Shown here piece by piece: positions 40,147 to 47,825 of a DNA stretch of 64,000 bases. Position numbers and translations under genes: made by a program. Under the pieces are notes generated by a model that saw nothing but the letters and a program-made list of their open reading frames with translations, had not been told where the DNA came from and ran no database searches. Origin of the DNA: Candidatus Accumulibacter regalis (GTDB taxonomy: Bacteria; Pseudomonadota; Gammaproteobacteria; Burkholderiales; Rhodocyclaceae); NCBI GenBank assembly GCA_000585075.1, contig JEMY01000017.1, positions 62,001 through 126,000 of the forward strand, written 5' to 3'. Within the stretch, counting starts at the first letter, position 1; every line of letters starts with the position of its first letter.

Positions 40147-40735
40147 GTGCGGCCTCCTGGTGACTTGCGCCGGCAATCTCGTCAGCGACGAAGCGATAGG
40201 CTTCGCTCGCGGCAGCGATGTTGTTGCTGGCTATCTTCTCCGAAAACTTGGCATTGATGGCCTTGATCACCGACTCCAGGCGGATGATTCCCGAGGCTGC
40301 AGCGAATCCGGCAAGCAAGGGGACATTGGGCATTGGGCGGCCGACATGCTTTCGACTGAGATCGGTGGCGGGGACCGTGAGCAGCCGTTCTGCCGGCCAG
40401 TCGCGGACAAAATCGCCAAGGCCGAGTTCGTCGAAGCTGCGACTGGTGTTGATCAGGATGTAGCCGTCCTTCTTCAGGCCCGAAAAGACATCGACCTGGA
40501 AGAGCAGCGTCGGATCCTGAATGATCAGGGCGTCGGGCTCCATGATCGGCTCACGCAGCCGGATCTCCTGGTCGGCGATGCGGCAGAAGGCGACGACGGG
40601 GGCGCCGGTGCGCTCCGATCCGAAACTGGGGAAGGCCTGCGCGTGGCGTCCTTCCTCAAAGGCAGCAATCGACAACATTTCCGCAGCGGTAACCACGCCC
40701 TGGCCACCGCGACCATGTATTCGGACTTGGAACAT
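40139..40735 (-). CDS. porG: Pyruvate:ferredoxin oxidoreductase-type gamma subunit
   Basis: 198 residues from ATG 40735, with GGAG eight bases upstream. FQVRIHGRGGQGVVTAAEML is the gamma-subunit CoA-binding signature, followed by QAFPSFGSERTGAPVVAF and NVPLLAGFAAASG. First gene of the porG-porA-porB-flavoprotein operon. The 287-nt gap upstream (40736-41022) holds no gene or clear promoter that I can support. Confidence 0.88.
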   Translation of the reverse strand: MFQVRIHGRGGQGVVTAAEMLSIAAFEEGRHAQAFPSFGSERTGAPVVAFCRIADQEIRLREPIMEPDALIIQDPTLLFQVDVFSGLKKDGYILINTSRSFDELGLGDFVRDWPAERLLTVPATDLSRKHVGRPMPNVPLLAGFAAASGIIRLESVIKAINAKFSEKIASNNIAAASEAYRFVADEIAGASHQEAAHA

Positions 40736-41022
40736 GTTTTCTCCAGTGTTGAACTTTCGGTTGTACATCGGTGTCGTTTTTCAGCTTGCGCAGCATAGCT
40801 CAGTTCGAGTTCATTGAAAACAACGCCCCGGTCTCGATCACTGGCCTTCCGTGATCGTCCCGGAGGAGCGTGGAATCCACTGCTGACAGCCGGGATCACA
40901 TTCTCTTTCGTCTGCCGCAGCGCGCTCTGGCGCCGGTGATCCAGCCATGCTGCATGCGTTTTTGGTGTTGCCGATGCTGGCGGCGATGCCACCGGCTTTC
41001 TGGAGCGAGTTCACCCCGCAGA

Positions 41023-42102
41023 TTACTCCGGTGGTGGGCTCTTTCCCGGTCTTTTCGGCATCAGGACCGTATAGTCGAAGTCAAGGAGTACGCTCGGATC
41101 GTAGCTGCCGTCGGCCCCACGGTACGGGAAGTCAGCACAGTTGCGGTCCTTGGTGGCCACCGTCCGCAAACGGAGTGCGCCAAGGTCGTGGCGGCCAGGC
41201 AAGGACATCTGTTCGATGATTTCCGACCACGCGTACACCGTATCGCCTGCGAATGCCGGCGATACGTGCCTGCCGGCGTTGATCGCCACGACGCTGAAGG
41301 CATTGGCCAGACCGTTGAAGGACAGTGCGCGCGCCAAGCCGATAATGTAGCCGCCGTAGACGATTCGGCGTCCGAAGCGCCCACTCTTTTCCGCATGCTG
41401 GTTGAAGTGTACCCGCGCAGTATTCTGGTATAAGCGGGTGGCCATCATGTGCTCGCTTTCTTCGATGGTCATCCCGTCCACGTGATCGATTCTCTCGCCG
41501 ACCCGGTAGTCGTCCCATAGATCGGTGCTGCCCGAGAGGGTGGTGTCATAGCCTTCCACTCTGATCCCAGCGGGAATGACCAGGTCGCTCGCGGCAACGG
41601 CCTCGTGCAGCGCGGGAACTACGGTTTCGGGCGCCGGCGACGCCGGATCGCGCTTGCGAACCATTACCCAGCGGCAGTAATCGAGCGCTATCTGCCCGCG
41701 CTGGTTGACACCGCACGAGCGCACGTAGACGATGCCCGTTTTTCCGTCGCTGTTTTCCTTGAGCCCGATCACCGTCGAATCCGCGGTGAGCGTGTCGCCC
41801 GGATAGACGCGGTGGCCAAAGCGCCCGGCGGCGTAGCCGAGGTTGGCGATGGCATTGAGCGAAATGTCAGGCACCGTCTTGCCGAAGACGATGTTGAAGG
41901 CCAGCAGGTTATCCACTGGTGCGCGCGGGAACGAGAGGCTGTGGGCGAAGGTATCCGCCGAGGTCAGCGCAAAGCGCGAGCCGGTCAGCGCGGTGTACAG
42001 CGCCACATCGCCCTCGGTGATCGTTCGCGGCGTCGCATGGGCGATCGTCTGGCCGACGCGAAAGTCCTCGAAAAAGTTACCCCATTTGGTTTTCTCGCTC
42101 AT
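41023..42102 (-). CDS. mch: Mesaconyl-C1-CoA hydratase (beta-methylmalyl-CoA dehydratase)
   Basis: 359 residues forming a double hotdog of the MaoC superfamily. It interconverts mesaconyl-C1-CoA and (2R,3S)-beta-methylmalyl-CoA. FFEDFRVGQTIAHATPRTITEGD, FGKTVPDISLNAIANLGYA, HVDGMTIEESEHMMATRLYQNTA and YGGYIIGLARALSFNGLANA closely follow the known proteobacterial Mch pattern. It serves both the ethylmalonyl-CoA pathway and, in reverse, glyoxylate assimilation. It is downstream of mcl and mct on the minus strand. Confidence 0.93.
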   Translation of the reverse strand: MSEKTKWGNFFEDFRVGQTIAHATPRTITEGDVALYTALTGSRFALTSADTFAHSLSFPRAPVDNLLAFNIVFGKTVPDISLNAIANLGYAAGRFGHRVYPGDTLTADSTVIGLKENSDGKTGIVYVRSCGVNQRGQIALDYCRWVMVRKRDPASPAPETVVPALHEAVAASDLVIPAGIRVEGYDTTLSGSTDLWDDYRVGERIDHVDGMTIEESEHMMATRLYQNTARVHFNQHAEKSGRFGRRIVYGGYIIGLARALSFNGLANAFSVVAINAGRHVSPAFAGDTVYAWSEIIEQMSLPGRHDLGALRLRTVATKDRNCADFPYRGADGSYDPSVLLDFDYTVLMPKRPGKSPPPE

Positions 42103-42135
42103 TGCCGCTTCTCCCCGCGGTTCTGGATCGCTGCG

Positions 42136-43179
42136 CTATAGTCCATAGGCTGCCGCCAGGTCCGGATCACGTCGGGCCACCAGTCTGGCCAAATCGACAA
42201 TCACCCGCGCCTGTTTCCAGGTCGCGTCGTCCTGCATCTTGCCGTCTATGGTCGCCACGCCACTGCCGTCGGGCATCGCTTCGAGGATGCGTTTGGCGAA
42301 CAGGACTTCCTTGACATCGGGGCTGAAGACGCGTTTGGCAATGGCGATCTGGTTCGGTGCCAGCGACCAGGCCCCGGAGCAGCCCATCAGGAAAGCATTG
42401 CGGAACTGCGCCTCGCAGGCGGCTTCGTCCTTGAGGTCGCCGAAGGGACCATAGAAGGAGTGCAGGCCGTGCGCCACAGCCGCGTCAACCATGCGCGCAA
42501 CCGTGTAATGCCACAGATCCTGCTGGAAGAAGGCACGCTGCGTCTGGCCTTCTTCGGGATCCGCGAGAACCCCGTAACCGGGGTGCCCGCCGCCGACGCG
42601 GGTGGTCTTCATGCCCCGCGAAGCCGCCAGATCGGCCGGGCCGAGGCTCAGGCCGTGCATGCGCGGACTGGCGCCGCAGATCGCCTCGACGTTGGTCACC
42701 CCCTGCGCGGTTTCGAGCAGCGCGTGCAGCAGAATCGGCTTGCCGATCGCGTACTTAGCCTCGAGCAGGGCAACGTACTGATCGACGAAGTGGATATCCC
42801 ACGGTCCCTCCACTTTCGGAATCATGATCACGTCGAGCTTGTTGCCGACGTGCTTGATGATCTCGCTGAGGTCGTCAAGAACCCACGGACTGTTCAGGGC
42901 GTTGATGCGCACCCACATCCCGGTGTCACCAAAGTCGTTGTCTTGCAGCAGCTCGATGAAGCCGGCGCGGGCGGCGTCCTTTGACTCGATCGGAATGGCG
43001 TCCTCGAGGTTGCCGCACATCACGTCACACTTGCGCGCCGTCTCCGGTGCCTTGGCACGGATTTTTTCAATATGCGGGGGAAAGAAATGGATCATTCGCT
43101 CCGGCCGTACCGGCAATTCACGCAGAGGTTGTGGCGCACCAATGGCGAGCGGCTTGTAGAAATGGACGGGGAGCTTCAT
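42136..43179 (-). CDS. mcl: L-malyl-CoA / beta-methylmalyl-CoA lyase
   Basis: 347 residues from ATG 43179. CitE/HpcH-family lyase that reversibly splits beta-methylmalyl-CoA into glyoxylate + propionyl-CoA, and malyl-CoA into glyoxylate + acetyl-CoA. The acidic metal site is at NLEDAIP (57-63), and LLETAQGV and [13 protein letters not shown] are the Glu and Asp blocks. The length is nearer to what I recall for the Chloroflexus enzyme than for the shorter Rhodobacter one. It lies between mct and mch. Confidence 0.93.
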   Translation of the reverse strand: MKLPVHFYKPLAIGAPQPLRELPVRPERMIHFFPPHIEKIRAKAPETARKCDVMCGNLEDAIPIESKDAARAGFIELLQDNDFGDTGMWVRINALNSPWVLDDLSEIIKHVGNKLDVIMIPKVEGPWDIHFVDQYVALLEAKYAIGKPILLHALLETAQGVTNVEAICGASPRMHGLSLGPADLAASRGMKTTRVGGGHPGYGVLADPEEGQTQRAFFQQDLWHYTVARMVDAAVAHGLHSFYGPFGDLKDEAACEAQFRNAFLMGCSGAWSLAPNQIAIAKRVFSPDVKEVLFAKRILEAMPDGSGVATIDGKMQDDATWKQARVIVDLARLVARRDPDLAAAYGL

Positions 43180-43244
43180 GGCATTTTTCCTGGTAATCAT
43201 TTGTTTGGCATACAAGAGCCGTCAGCGTCTTGCTGGCGAAAGCT

Positions 43245-44465
43245 TCAGGCCGGTCCGGCGACCACGCCGGCGTCATGGAGGCGGCCAACTTCCGCTTCGC
43301 TCATGCCGAGAACTTCGAGCAGAATCTGGTCCGTATGCTGGCCCAGAACCGGCGCCGGCGCCGCCGGCAGGCGGGGCGAGGCAGTAAAGTCGAGCGGCGT
43401 TGTGGGCATCAGGTAGGTGCCGACGCCGGGCTGCTCGGTCATCGTAAACATAGGATTGTCGATCGAGCAATCGGGATCGTTGGCCAAGGCCTCGCGCACG
43501 CTGCGATAGGGGCCCCAGGTCACGCGGTGTGCATCGAGGATCGCCGCCGTTTCGGCCAGCGTGCGTGCCTGGCACCATGCTTCGATCAATGCAGCGATCT
43601 GCTGGCGGGCGCGAAAGCGATTGCCTTCGTCGGCGAGGTCGAGGCCGAGGCGGATGCCGAGCGCGTCGAGCGGTTCCTTCAGGCCGGTCGCTTTGACCAG
43701 GCAGCGCCACTGCCTGCCGGTCAGCCCGACGATCATCAGGCGCTTGCCGTCCAGGGTCTCGAAGTCGCGACCAAAAGCGCCGTACAGATAGTTGCCCTGT
43801 TTGGGTCGATCGGTGTCGTTGACCATCACCTCGGCGATCATTCCGATGTTGCCGACCATCGCCAGCGCGACGTCCTTCAGCGCCAGGCGTACCAACTGTC
43901 CCTCGCCGGTCAGGCGCCGGTGCCGTTCAGCGGCGAGCATGCCGATTGCAATCATCTGGCCGCTGATGAAATCCCACGCCGGAAAGACATGGTTGACCAC
44001 CTCCGGGGAAGTGGTCGGCCCGGTCATGAACGGCAGGCCGACCTGCGGGTTTACCGTGTAATCGACTTCGGAACTGCCGTCGCGCCGACCGGTCAGGTTG
44101 ACCATGATCAGGTCCTGACGATGCGCTTTCAGCGCCGCGTAGCTCAGCCAGCCCTCGGCCGGGAAGTTGGTGCTGAACAGGCCGGCGTTGTCGCCGGGCG
44201 CGCAGATCAGCTGGGTCAGCAAGGCCTGTCCCCGGGGGTTGCGCAGATTTACCGCGATCGAACGCTTGCCCTTGTTCATGCCGGCCCAGAAAAGGCTCTG
44301 CTGCCCGTCACGGCTGAGTGGCCAGCGACCGTAATCGAGGCCCCCTCCGATGGGGTCGAAGCGAATGACGTCGGCGCCGAGTTGGGCCAGCGTCATGCCG
44401 CCTAGCGGCGCCGCGACGAAAGCGGATCCTTCGATGACCCGCAAGCCCTTGAGAATTCCGTCCAT
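43245..44465 (-). CDS. mct: Mesaconyl-CoA C1-C4 CoA transferase
   Basis: 406 residues of the CaiB/BaiF class III CoA-transferase family: LRVIEGSAFVAAPLGGMTLAQLGADVIRFD at the start and the catalytic Asp at 165 in PAWDFISGQ. Among class III transferases, the neighbours mcl, mch and the divergent meh identify it as Mct, which moves CoA within mesaconate from C1 to C4. That step belongs to the 3-hydroxypropionate bicycle and has no role in the standard ethylmalonyl-CoA pathway. First gene of mct-mcl-mch. Confidence 0.86.
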   Translation of the reverse strand: MDGILKGLRVIEGSAFVAAPLGGMTLAQLGADVIRFDPIGGGLDYGRWPLSRDGQQSLFWAGMNKGKRSIAVNLRNPRGQALLTQLICAPGDNAGLFSTNFPAEGWLSYAALKAHRQDLIMVNLTGRRDGSSEVDYTVNPQVGLPFMTGPTTSPEVVNHVFPAWDFISGQMIAIGMLAAERHRRLTGEGQLVRLALKDVALAMVGNIGMIAEVMVNDTDRPKQGNYLYGAFGRDFETLDGKRLMIVGLTGRQWRCLVKATGLKEPLDALGIRLGLDLADEGNRFRARQQIAALIEAWCQARTLAETAAILDAHRVTWGPYRSVREALANDPDCSIDNPMFTMTEQPGVGTYLMPTTPLDFTASPRLPAAPAPVLGQHTDQILLEVLGMSEAEVGRLHDAGVVAGPA

Positions 44466-44806
44466 TCTGGTCAGCTATCCTGTTTGCGTCGCGTGCGACC
44501 GCAAACGAATGCGCCCGCTGCCCCACCGCTCGCCGACCGCAGTGCTTCCTTGATCGTCGACACGTCTCTCCCTACCATGCCCACTCCTCCCGACAGCAGA
44601 GCCAGAAAGCGACTCGATCCCTGCATCGCGGGTCATCCCCTTGTCAACGCAGAGCGCACAGTATATGGGAAAAGGGGCGTCCGGGCGCACAGATGCGACA
44701 TTGTTGGCGGTGCCGTGCGAGCATCGTGCACCGGCTTGAGTTTGGCGGGGCGCTATGCTGTACTTGGCGGACGCCCGCGCGCGAAGCGCTCAACAGGATG
44801 AAATCA
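44466..44806. other. Divergent control region between mct and meh
   Basis: 341 bases with no credible gene. It holds a conspicuous inverted repeat at 44482-44506. On the plus strand TTGTCA (44641-44646) and TATATG are separated by 15 bases and might form a weak promoter for meh. I saw no convincing sigma70 promoter for mct. Confidence 0.45.
44482..44506. repeat. Operator-like inverted repeat upstream of mct
   Basis: GTTTGCG (44482-44488) and CGCAAAC (44500-44506) are perfect inverted arms. Inside them TCGC-gt-GCGA continues the symmetry with one bulged base. It lies 17-41 bases ahead of the mct ATG, a position suited to a repressor. Its TTTGC/GCAAA ends recall sites of short-chain-acyl-CoA regulators (RamB/PccR class), but no such regulator is in the window. 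Confidence 0.5.
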
Positions 44807-45661
44807 ATGACGGATGCGGCAGCAGACTACTCGGCCTGGATCGGTCGCCGGGAAATAAGCGACGATGAACTGGCTCTGGCGCCGGCTTTGGCAGCGGCGG
44901 CGACGCTGGACGACACGCTGACGCATTTTGAGAAAGGCAGCCCGTTGCCGCCGCTGTGGCACTGGTTCTACTTCCTCCCGCGGGCGCCGCAGGCGCAGCT
45001 CGACGTCGATGGGCATCCGCAGCGTGGCGGCTTCATGCCGCCGATCCCCTATCCGCGCCGCATGTTCGCCGGTGCCCGGCTGCGTTTCCACCGGCCGCTG
45101 CTGATCGGTCAGCCGGCGCGGCGCGAGGCGCTGATTCGCGATATTCGACAGAAATCGGGACGTTCCGGATCGCTGGCCTTCGTTTCGCTGCTCTGCAGCT
45201 TCTATCAGGATGGCGTGTTGTGCATCGAGGAGGAGCAGGACATCGTTTATCGCGAGCCGGGCCCGGCGGTCGCTCGCCCGCGAGTGATCGACTGGCCGCC
45301 CGTGGACAACGCGACATGGTCGCGCATTGTGACGCCCGACCCGACGCTGCTGTTCCGCTTCTCGGCGCTGACTTTCAACGCCCATCGCATTCACTACGAC
45401 CGGCCGTACGCGGTCGACGAGGAGGGCTATCCGGGGCTGGTGGTGCATGGCCCCCTGACTGCCGTCTTGCTGATGGAGCTGCTGCGCAAGAATGCACCAC
45501 GACCGGTAGCCAGCTTCAGCTTCCGCGGCCTGGCGCCGCTGTTTGATCTGGCCCCCTTTCGCCTGCTGTGCTCCGGCAACGACGGCCGGATGTCTCTTGA
45601 GGCGCTGGCGCCCGACGGGGTGGCGGCAATGAGCGCCAGCGCGGATCTCATGCCGGCGTAG
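44807..45661 (+). CDS. meh: Mesaconyl-C4-CoA hydratase
   Basis: 284 residues from ATG 44807, with AGGA eight bases upstream (ATG 44798 is an alternative). It is a FAS1/HTD2-like double-hotdog hydratase: LPPLWHWFYFLP near residue 60, GGFMPPIPYPRRMFAGARLRF, and the active-site block FRFSALTFNAHRIHYDRPYA followed by VVHGPLTAVLLMELL. In the 3-hydroxypropionate bicycle Meh hydrates mesaconyl-C4-CoA to citramalyl-CoA. Position beside mct supports this over a generic itaconyl-CoA hydratase, which is a close relative. Confidence 0.83.
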   Translation: MTDAAADYSAWIGRREISDDELALAPALAAAATLDDTLTHFEKGSPLPPLWHWFYFLPRAPQAQLDVDGHPQRGGFMPPIPYPRRMFAGARLRFHRPLLIGQPARREALIRDIRQKSGRSGSLAFVSLLCSFYQDGVLCIEEEQDIVYREPGPAVARPRVIDWPPVDNATWSRIVTPDPTLLFRFSALTFNAHRIHYDRPYAVDEEGYPGLVVHGPLTAVLLMELLRKNAPRPVASFSFRGLAPLFDLAPFRLLCSGNDGRMSLEALAPDGVAAMSASADLMPA

Positions 45662-45997
45662 TTTCACCGTCATCTGCTCTGCACCCCAGGGAGCGGCAGC
45701 GGCCCATGAAGTTGCCGCCGTTCCGTTGCGTGGGCGGGTTACGGGCGCTTTCCGCTGATAATCAGAAGTCATCAAATTTGTTCGTATTATCGCGAACGGC
45801 CATGCCCGACAAAAAGCGATTAATAAGCAAATAACGACAGCGTGTCGCGTGCACAGCCGATGCCACGTCTGAAAGAAGTCATCGCGTCGTCGCAGGCCCG
45901 TGTTCGTAGGGGGCGGCGATCGGGAATCCACGGTTGCGACCTCGAGCAGTCGCGGTTTGTAGCGATTACTTCCGGGCGTCGTGGCTTGGAATAGGCG

Positions 45998-46033
45998 CTT
46001 GCACGTATTTATCGTAAGTACATTTTGTGCAAG
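45998..46033. repeat. Widely spaced inverted repeat CTTGCAC/GTGCAAG
   Basis: CTTGCAC (45998-46004) and GTGCAAG (46027-46033) are perfect 7-bp arms 22 bases apart with an AT-rich centre. It could be a paired regulator site or an RNA stem. It is about 230 bases upstream of the operon promoter. Confidence 0.35.
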
Positions 46034-46228
46034 GTGAGTAGTCGAGTGCGCTGCAGGGGCGGAATCACATGTGAATATCGTTGCAGCCGCAGAGAGCCGC
46101 CCACGCTCGGCCGGCACCGGGGTTGGCGCAGCGACAAGGCGTTGTGGTCGCCAATTGGCGCCGTTTCGGCTCTTTTGTCTTTAAACTTCTATAAGACTAA
46201 AGATATTGCTCTGCCGTCGTTCAGCGTG

Positions 46229-46257
46229 TTGCCTTGTGCCACAATCGCCGATAGAAT
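46229..46257 (+). promoter_or_regulatory. Sigma70 promoter of the ethylmalonyl-CoA operon
   Basis: TTGCCT (46229-46234, 4 of 6) and TAGAAT (46252-46257, 5 of 6) are spaced by 17 bases. The predicted start near 46264 leaves a ~78-nt leader before the GGAGG site and ATG at 46342. Confidence 0.6.
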
Positions 46258-46341
46258 CATTATCAGCAACGGGGAGTAATTGATCACTACAACCGCATAA
46301 TGCTGTTGGATGTGTATTGTGCGCAATTAGGGAGGATAAGC

Positions 46342-47784
46342 ATGAAACTCAGCCTCACCCATGACGAAATGGCTGCCTATTGTGGCGAGTTGCGCGCTTC
46401 AAATCAGGCGTTCGAGTCCCATTATCCGGCAGATTCCTTCGACCGGCAGCCGGTGCACACGGTTTATGGCGGGGCCAATTTGCTCAAGGCCGGGTTTGCC
46501 GCGAAGTTGGGTGAGGTGGCGCTCAAGACTCTGGAAACCTATGCGCCCAGCTACAGTGTTTTCGCTCGCGCGCTCGGTCTGCCGCGCGCCGATACCCTGC
46601 CAACGAACGCCATGGAACTGGCCAGTCTGACGCGGGCGCTGGAAGCGAATCCCGACCAGGTGCGCGAGACCAAGCAAGCGGCCTGGCTGGCTTTTACGGT
46701 TTACAAGCGGGTGGTGAAGAAGTTGCAGACTGAGCCGGTTGAGGACAACCGCATTGATTTCGAGGATGGCTACGGCAATCGCCCGGACGATGAAGAGGAT
46801 GGCCATGCCGCCTCGGCGGCAGACGAGGTGGCGAAAGGGATGCGCGAGGGCCTGCTGCCACCGTTCATTGGTATTCGCGTGAAGACCTTTTCGGAAGAGT
46901 GCAAGCAACGCTCGATTCGCACCCTGGACATTTTCCTGACTCGCCTCGCCGAGCAGACGGGGGGCAAACTGCCGCCGAACTTCATCGTCACGCTGCCCAA
47001 GGTCACGACGCCCGGCCAGGTGTCGACCTGCGCGAGGATTCTCGAGAATCTCGAAGCCCGGCTGGGTTTTCCCAAAGAGTCGCTGAAGATGGAGATCATG
47101 ATCGAAACGACGCAGGCGATCATCAATCACCAGGGCGAAAACACGGTGCCGCTACTGGTGGCCGCCGCAGGTAGCCGCTGCCGCTCGGCGATTTTCGGGA
47201 CTTACGATTACACGGCGTCGTGCAACATCACCGCCGCACACCAGAACCACACCCATCCGGCCTGCGATTTTGCCCGCCATGTGATGCAGGTCAGCCTGGC
47301 CGGAACCGGCATCACGATCAGCGACGGCGCGACCACCAGTATGCCGATCGGGCCCCACAAGGCAGCCAAGGACGCGCTGCTGAGCGCCCAGAAGATGGAC
47401 GAGAACCGCGTCGTCGTGCATGGCGCGTGGAAGCTTCATTACGACAACATCATGCATTCGCTGCGGCACGGCTACTATCAGGGATGGGACTTGAATCCCG
47501 GCCAGTTGCCGGTGCGCTACGCGGCGATGGACACCTTCTTCCTCAGCAGCCTGCAGGATGCCTCGGCGCGCCTGAACGCTTTTCTGAACAAGGCTGCACA
47601 GGCGACACTGGTGGGCAACACCTTTGACGATGCGGCGACGGGTCAGGGCCTGCTGAACTTTTTCCTGCGCGGAATGGCGTGCGGAGCGATCACCGAACAG
47701 GAAGTCCTGGCAACGGGAATTACGCTCGACGAGTTGCGCTCCCGGTCGTTTGTGCAGATTGTTAATAACCGGACCAGCAAGTAA
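46342..47784 (+). CDS. DUF6986-like member of the CitE/HpcH aldolase-lyase superfamily
   Basis: 480 residues from ATG 46342 (GGAGG site). It shares the layout of CitE/malyl-CoA lyases: an acidic metal motif RIDFEDGYGNRPD followed by AADEVAKGM, a Glu block MEIMIETTQAI, and SAIFGTYDYTASCNI in place of the GPADLAAS block. It is longer than the lyases, with extra N- and C-terminal segments. Annotated relatives are often called 'phosphoenolpyruvate kinase' without support. As first gene of the ethylmalonyl-CoA operon it may be a CoA-ester lyase or thioesterase, for example citramalyl-CoA lyase or malyl-CoA thioesterase; this is inference. Confidence 0.7.
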   Translation: MKLSLTHDEMAAYCGELRASNQAFESHYPADSFDRQPVHTVYGGANLLKAGFAAKLGEVALKTLETYAPSYSVFARALGLPRADTLPTNAMELASLTRALEANPDQVRETKQAAWLAFTVYKRVVKKLQTEPVEDNRIDFEDGYGNRPDDEEDGHAASAADEVAKGMREGLLPPFIGIRVKTFSEECKQRSIRTLDIFLTRLAEQTGGKLPPNFIVTLPKVTTPGQVSTCARILENLEARLGFPKESLKMEIMIETTQAIINHQGENTVPLLVAAAGSRCRSAIFGTYDYTASCNITAAHQNHTHPACDFARHVMQVSLAGTGITISDGATTSMPIGPHKAAKDALLSAQKMDENRVVVHGAWKLHYDNIMHSLRHGYYQGWDLNPGQLPVRYAAMDTFFLSSLQDASARLNAFLNKAAQATLVGNTFDDAATGQGLLNFFLRGMACGAITEQEVLATGITLDELRSRSFVQIVNNRTSK

Positions 47785-47825
47785 GGGTTGCAAGATCCGA
47801 TCGCGTACGAAGAAAGGGATGAGCC

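Larger units (their letters stand above)
45662..46341. other. 680-nt intergenic region upstream of the ethylmalonyl-CoA operon
   Basis: Unusually long for this compact genome and locally AT-richer (around 45770-45840 and 46170-46340). It holds a GTTCG/CGAAC inverted repeat at 45780-45797, a longer one at 45998-46033, and a sigma70 promoter at 46229-46257. An 84-codon open frame at 46025-46279 lacks a ribosome site and recognisable protein features, so I leave it out. Confidence 0.5.

Noticed and set aside
44804-46117. A 437-codon minus-strand open frame covering meh and part of the long intergenic region
   Set aside because: It runs antisense to meh, which has clear hydratase motifs and a placed ribosome site; the frame has no protein-like features.
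46025-46279. An 84-codon open frame in the gap before the ethylmalonyl-CoA operon
   Set aside because: No ribosome site, odd composition, and it overlaps the sigma70 promoter at 46229-46257.
46342-47784. Annotation as phosphoenolpyruvate kinase or malate synthase
   Set aside because: No kinase fold or malate synthase motif is visible; the acidic metal site and Glu block are of the CitE/HpcH superfamily.
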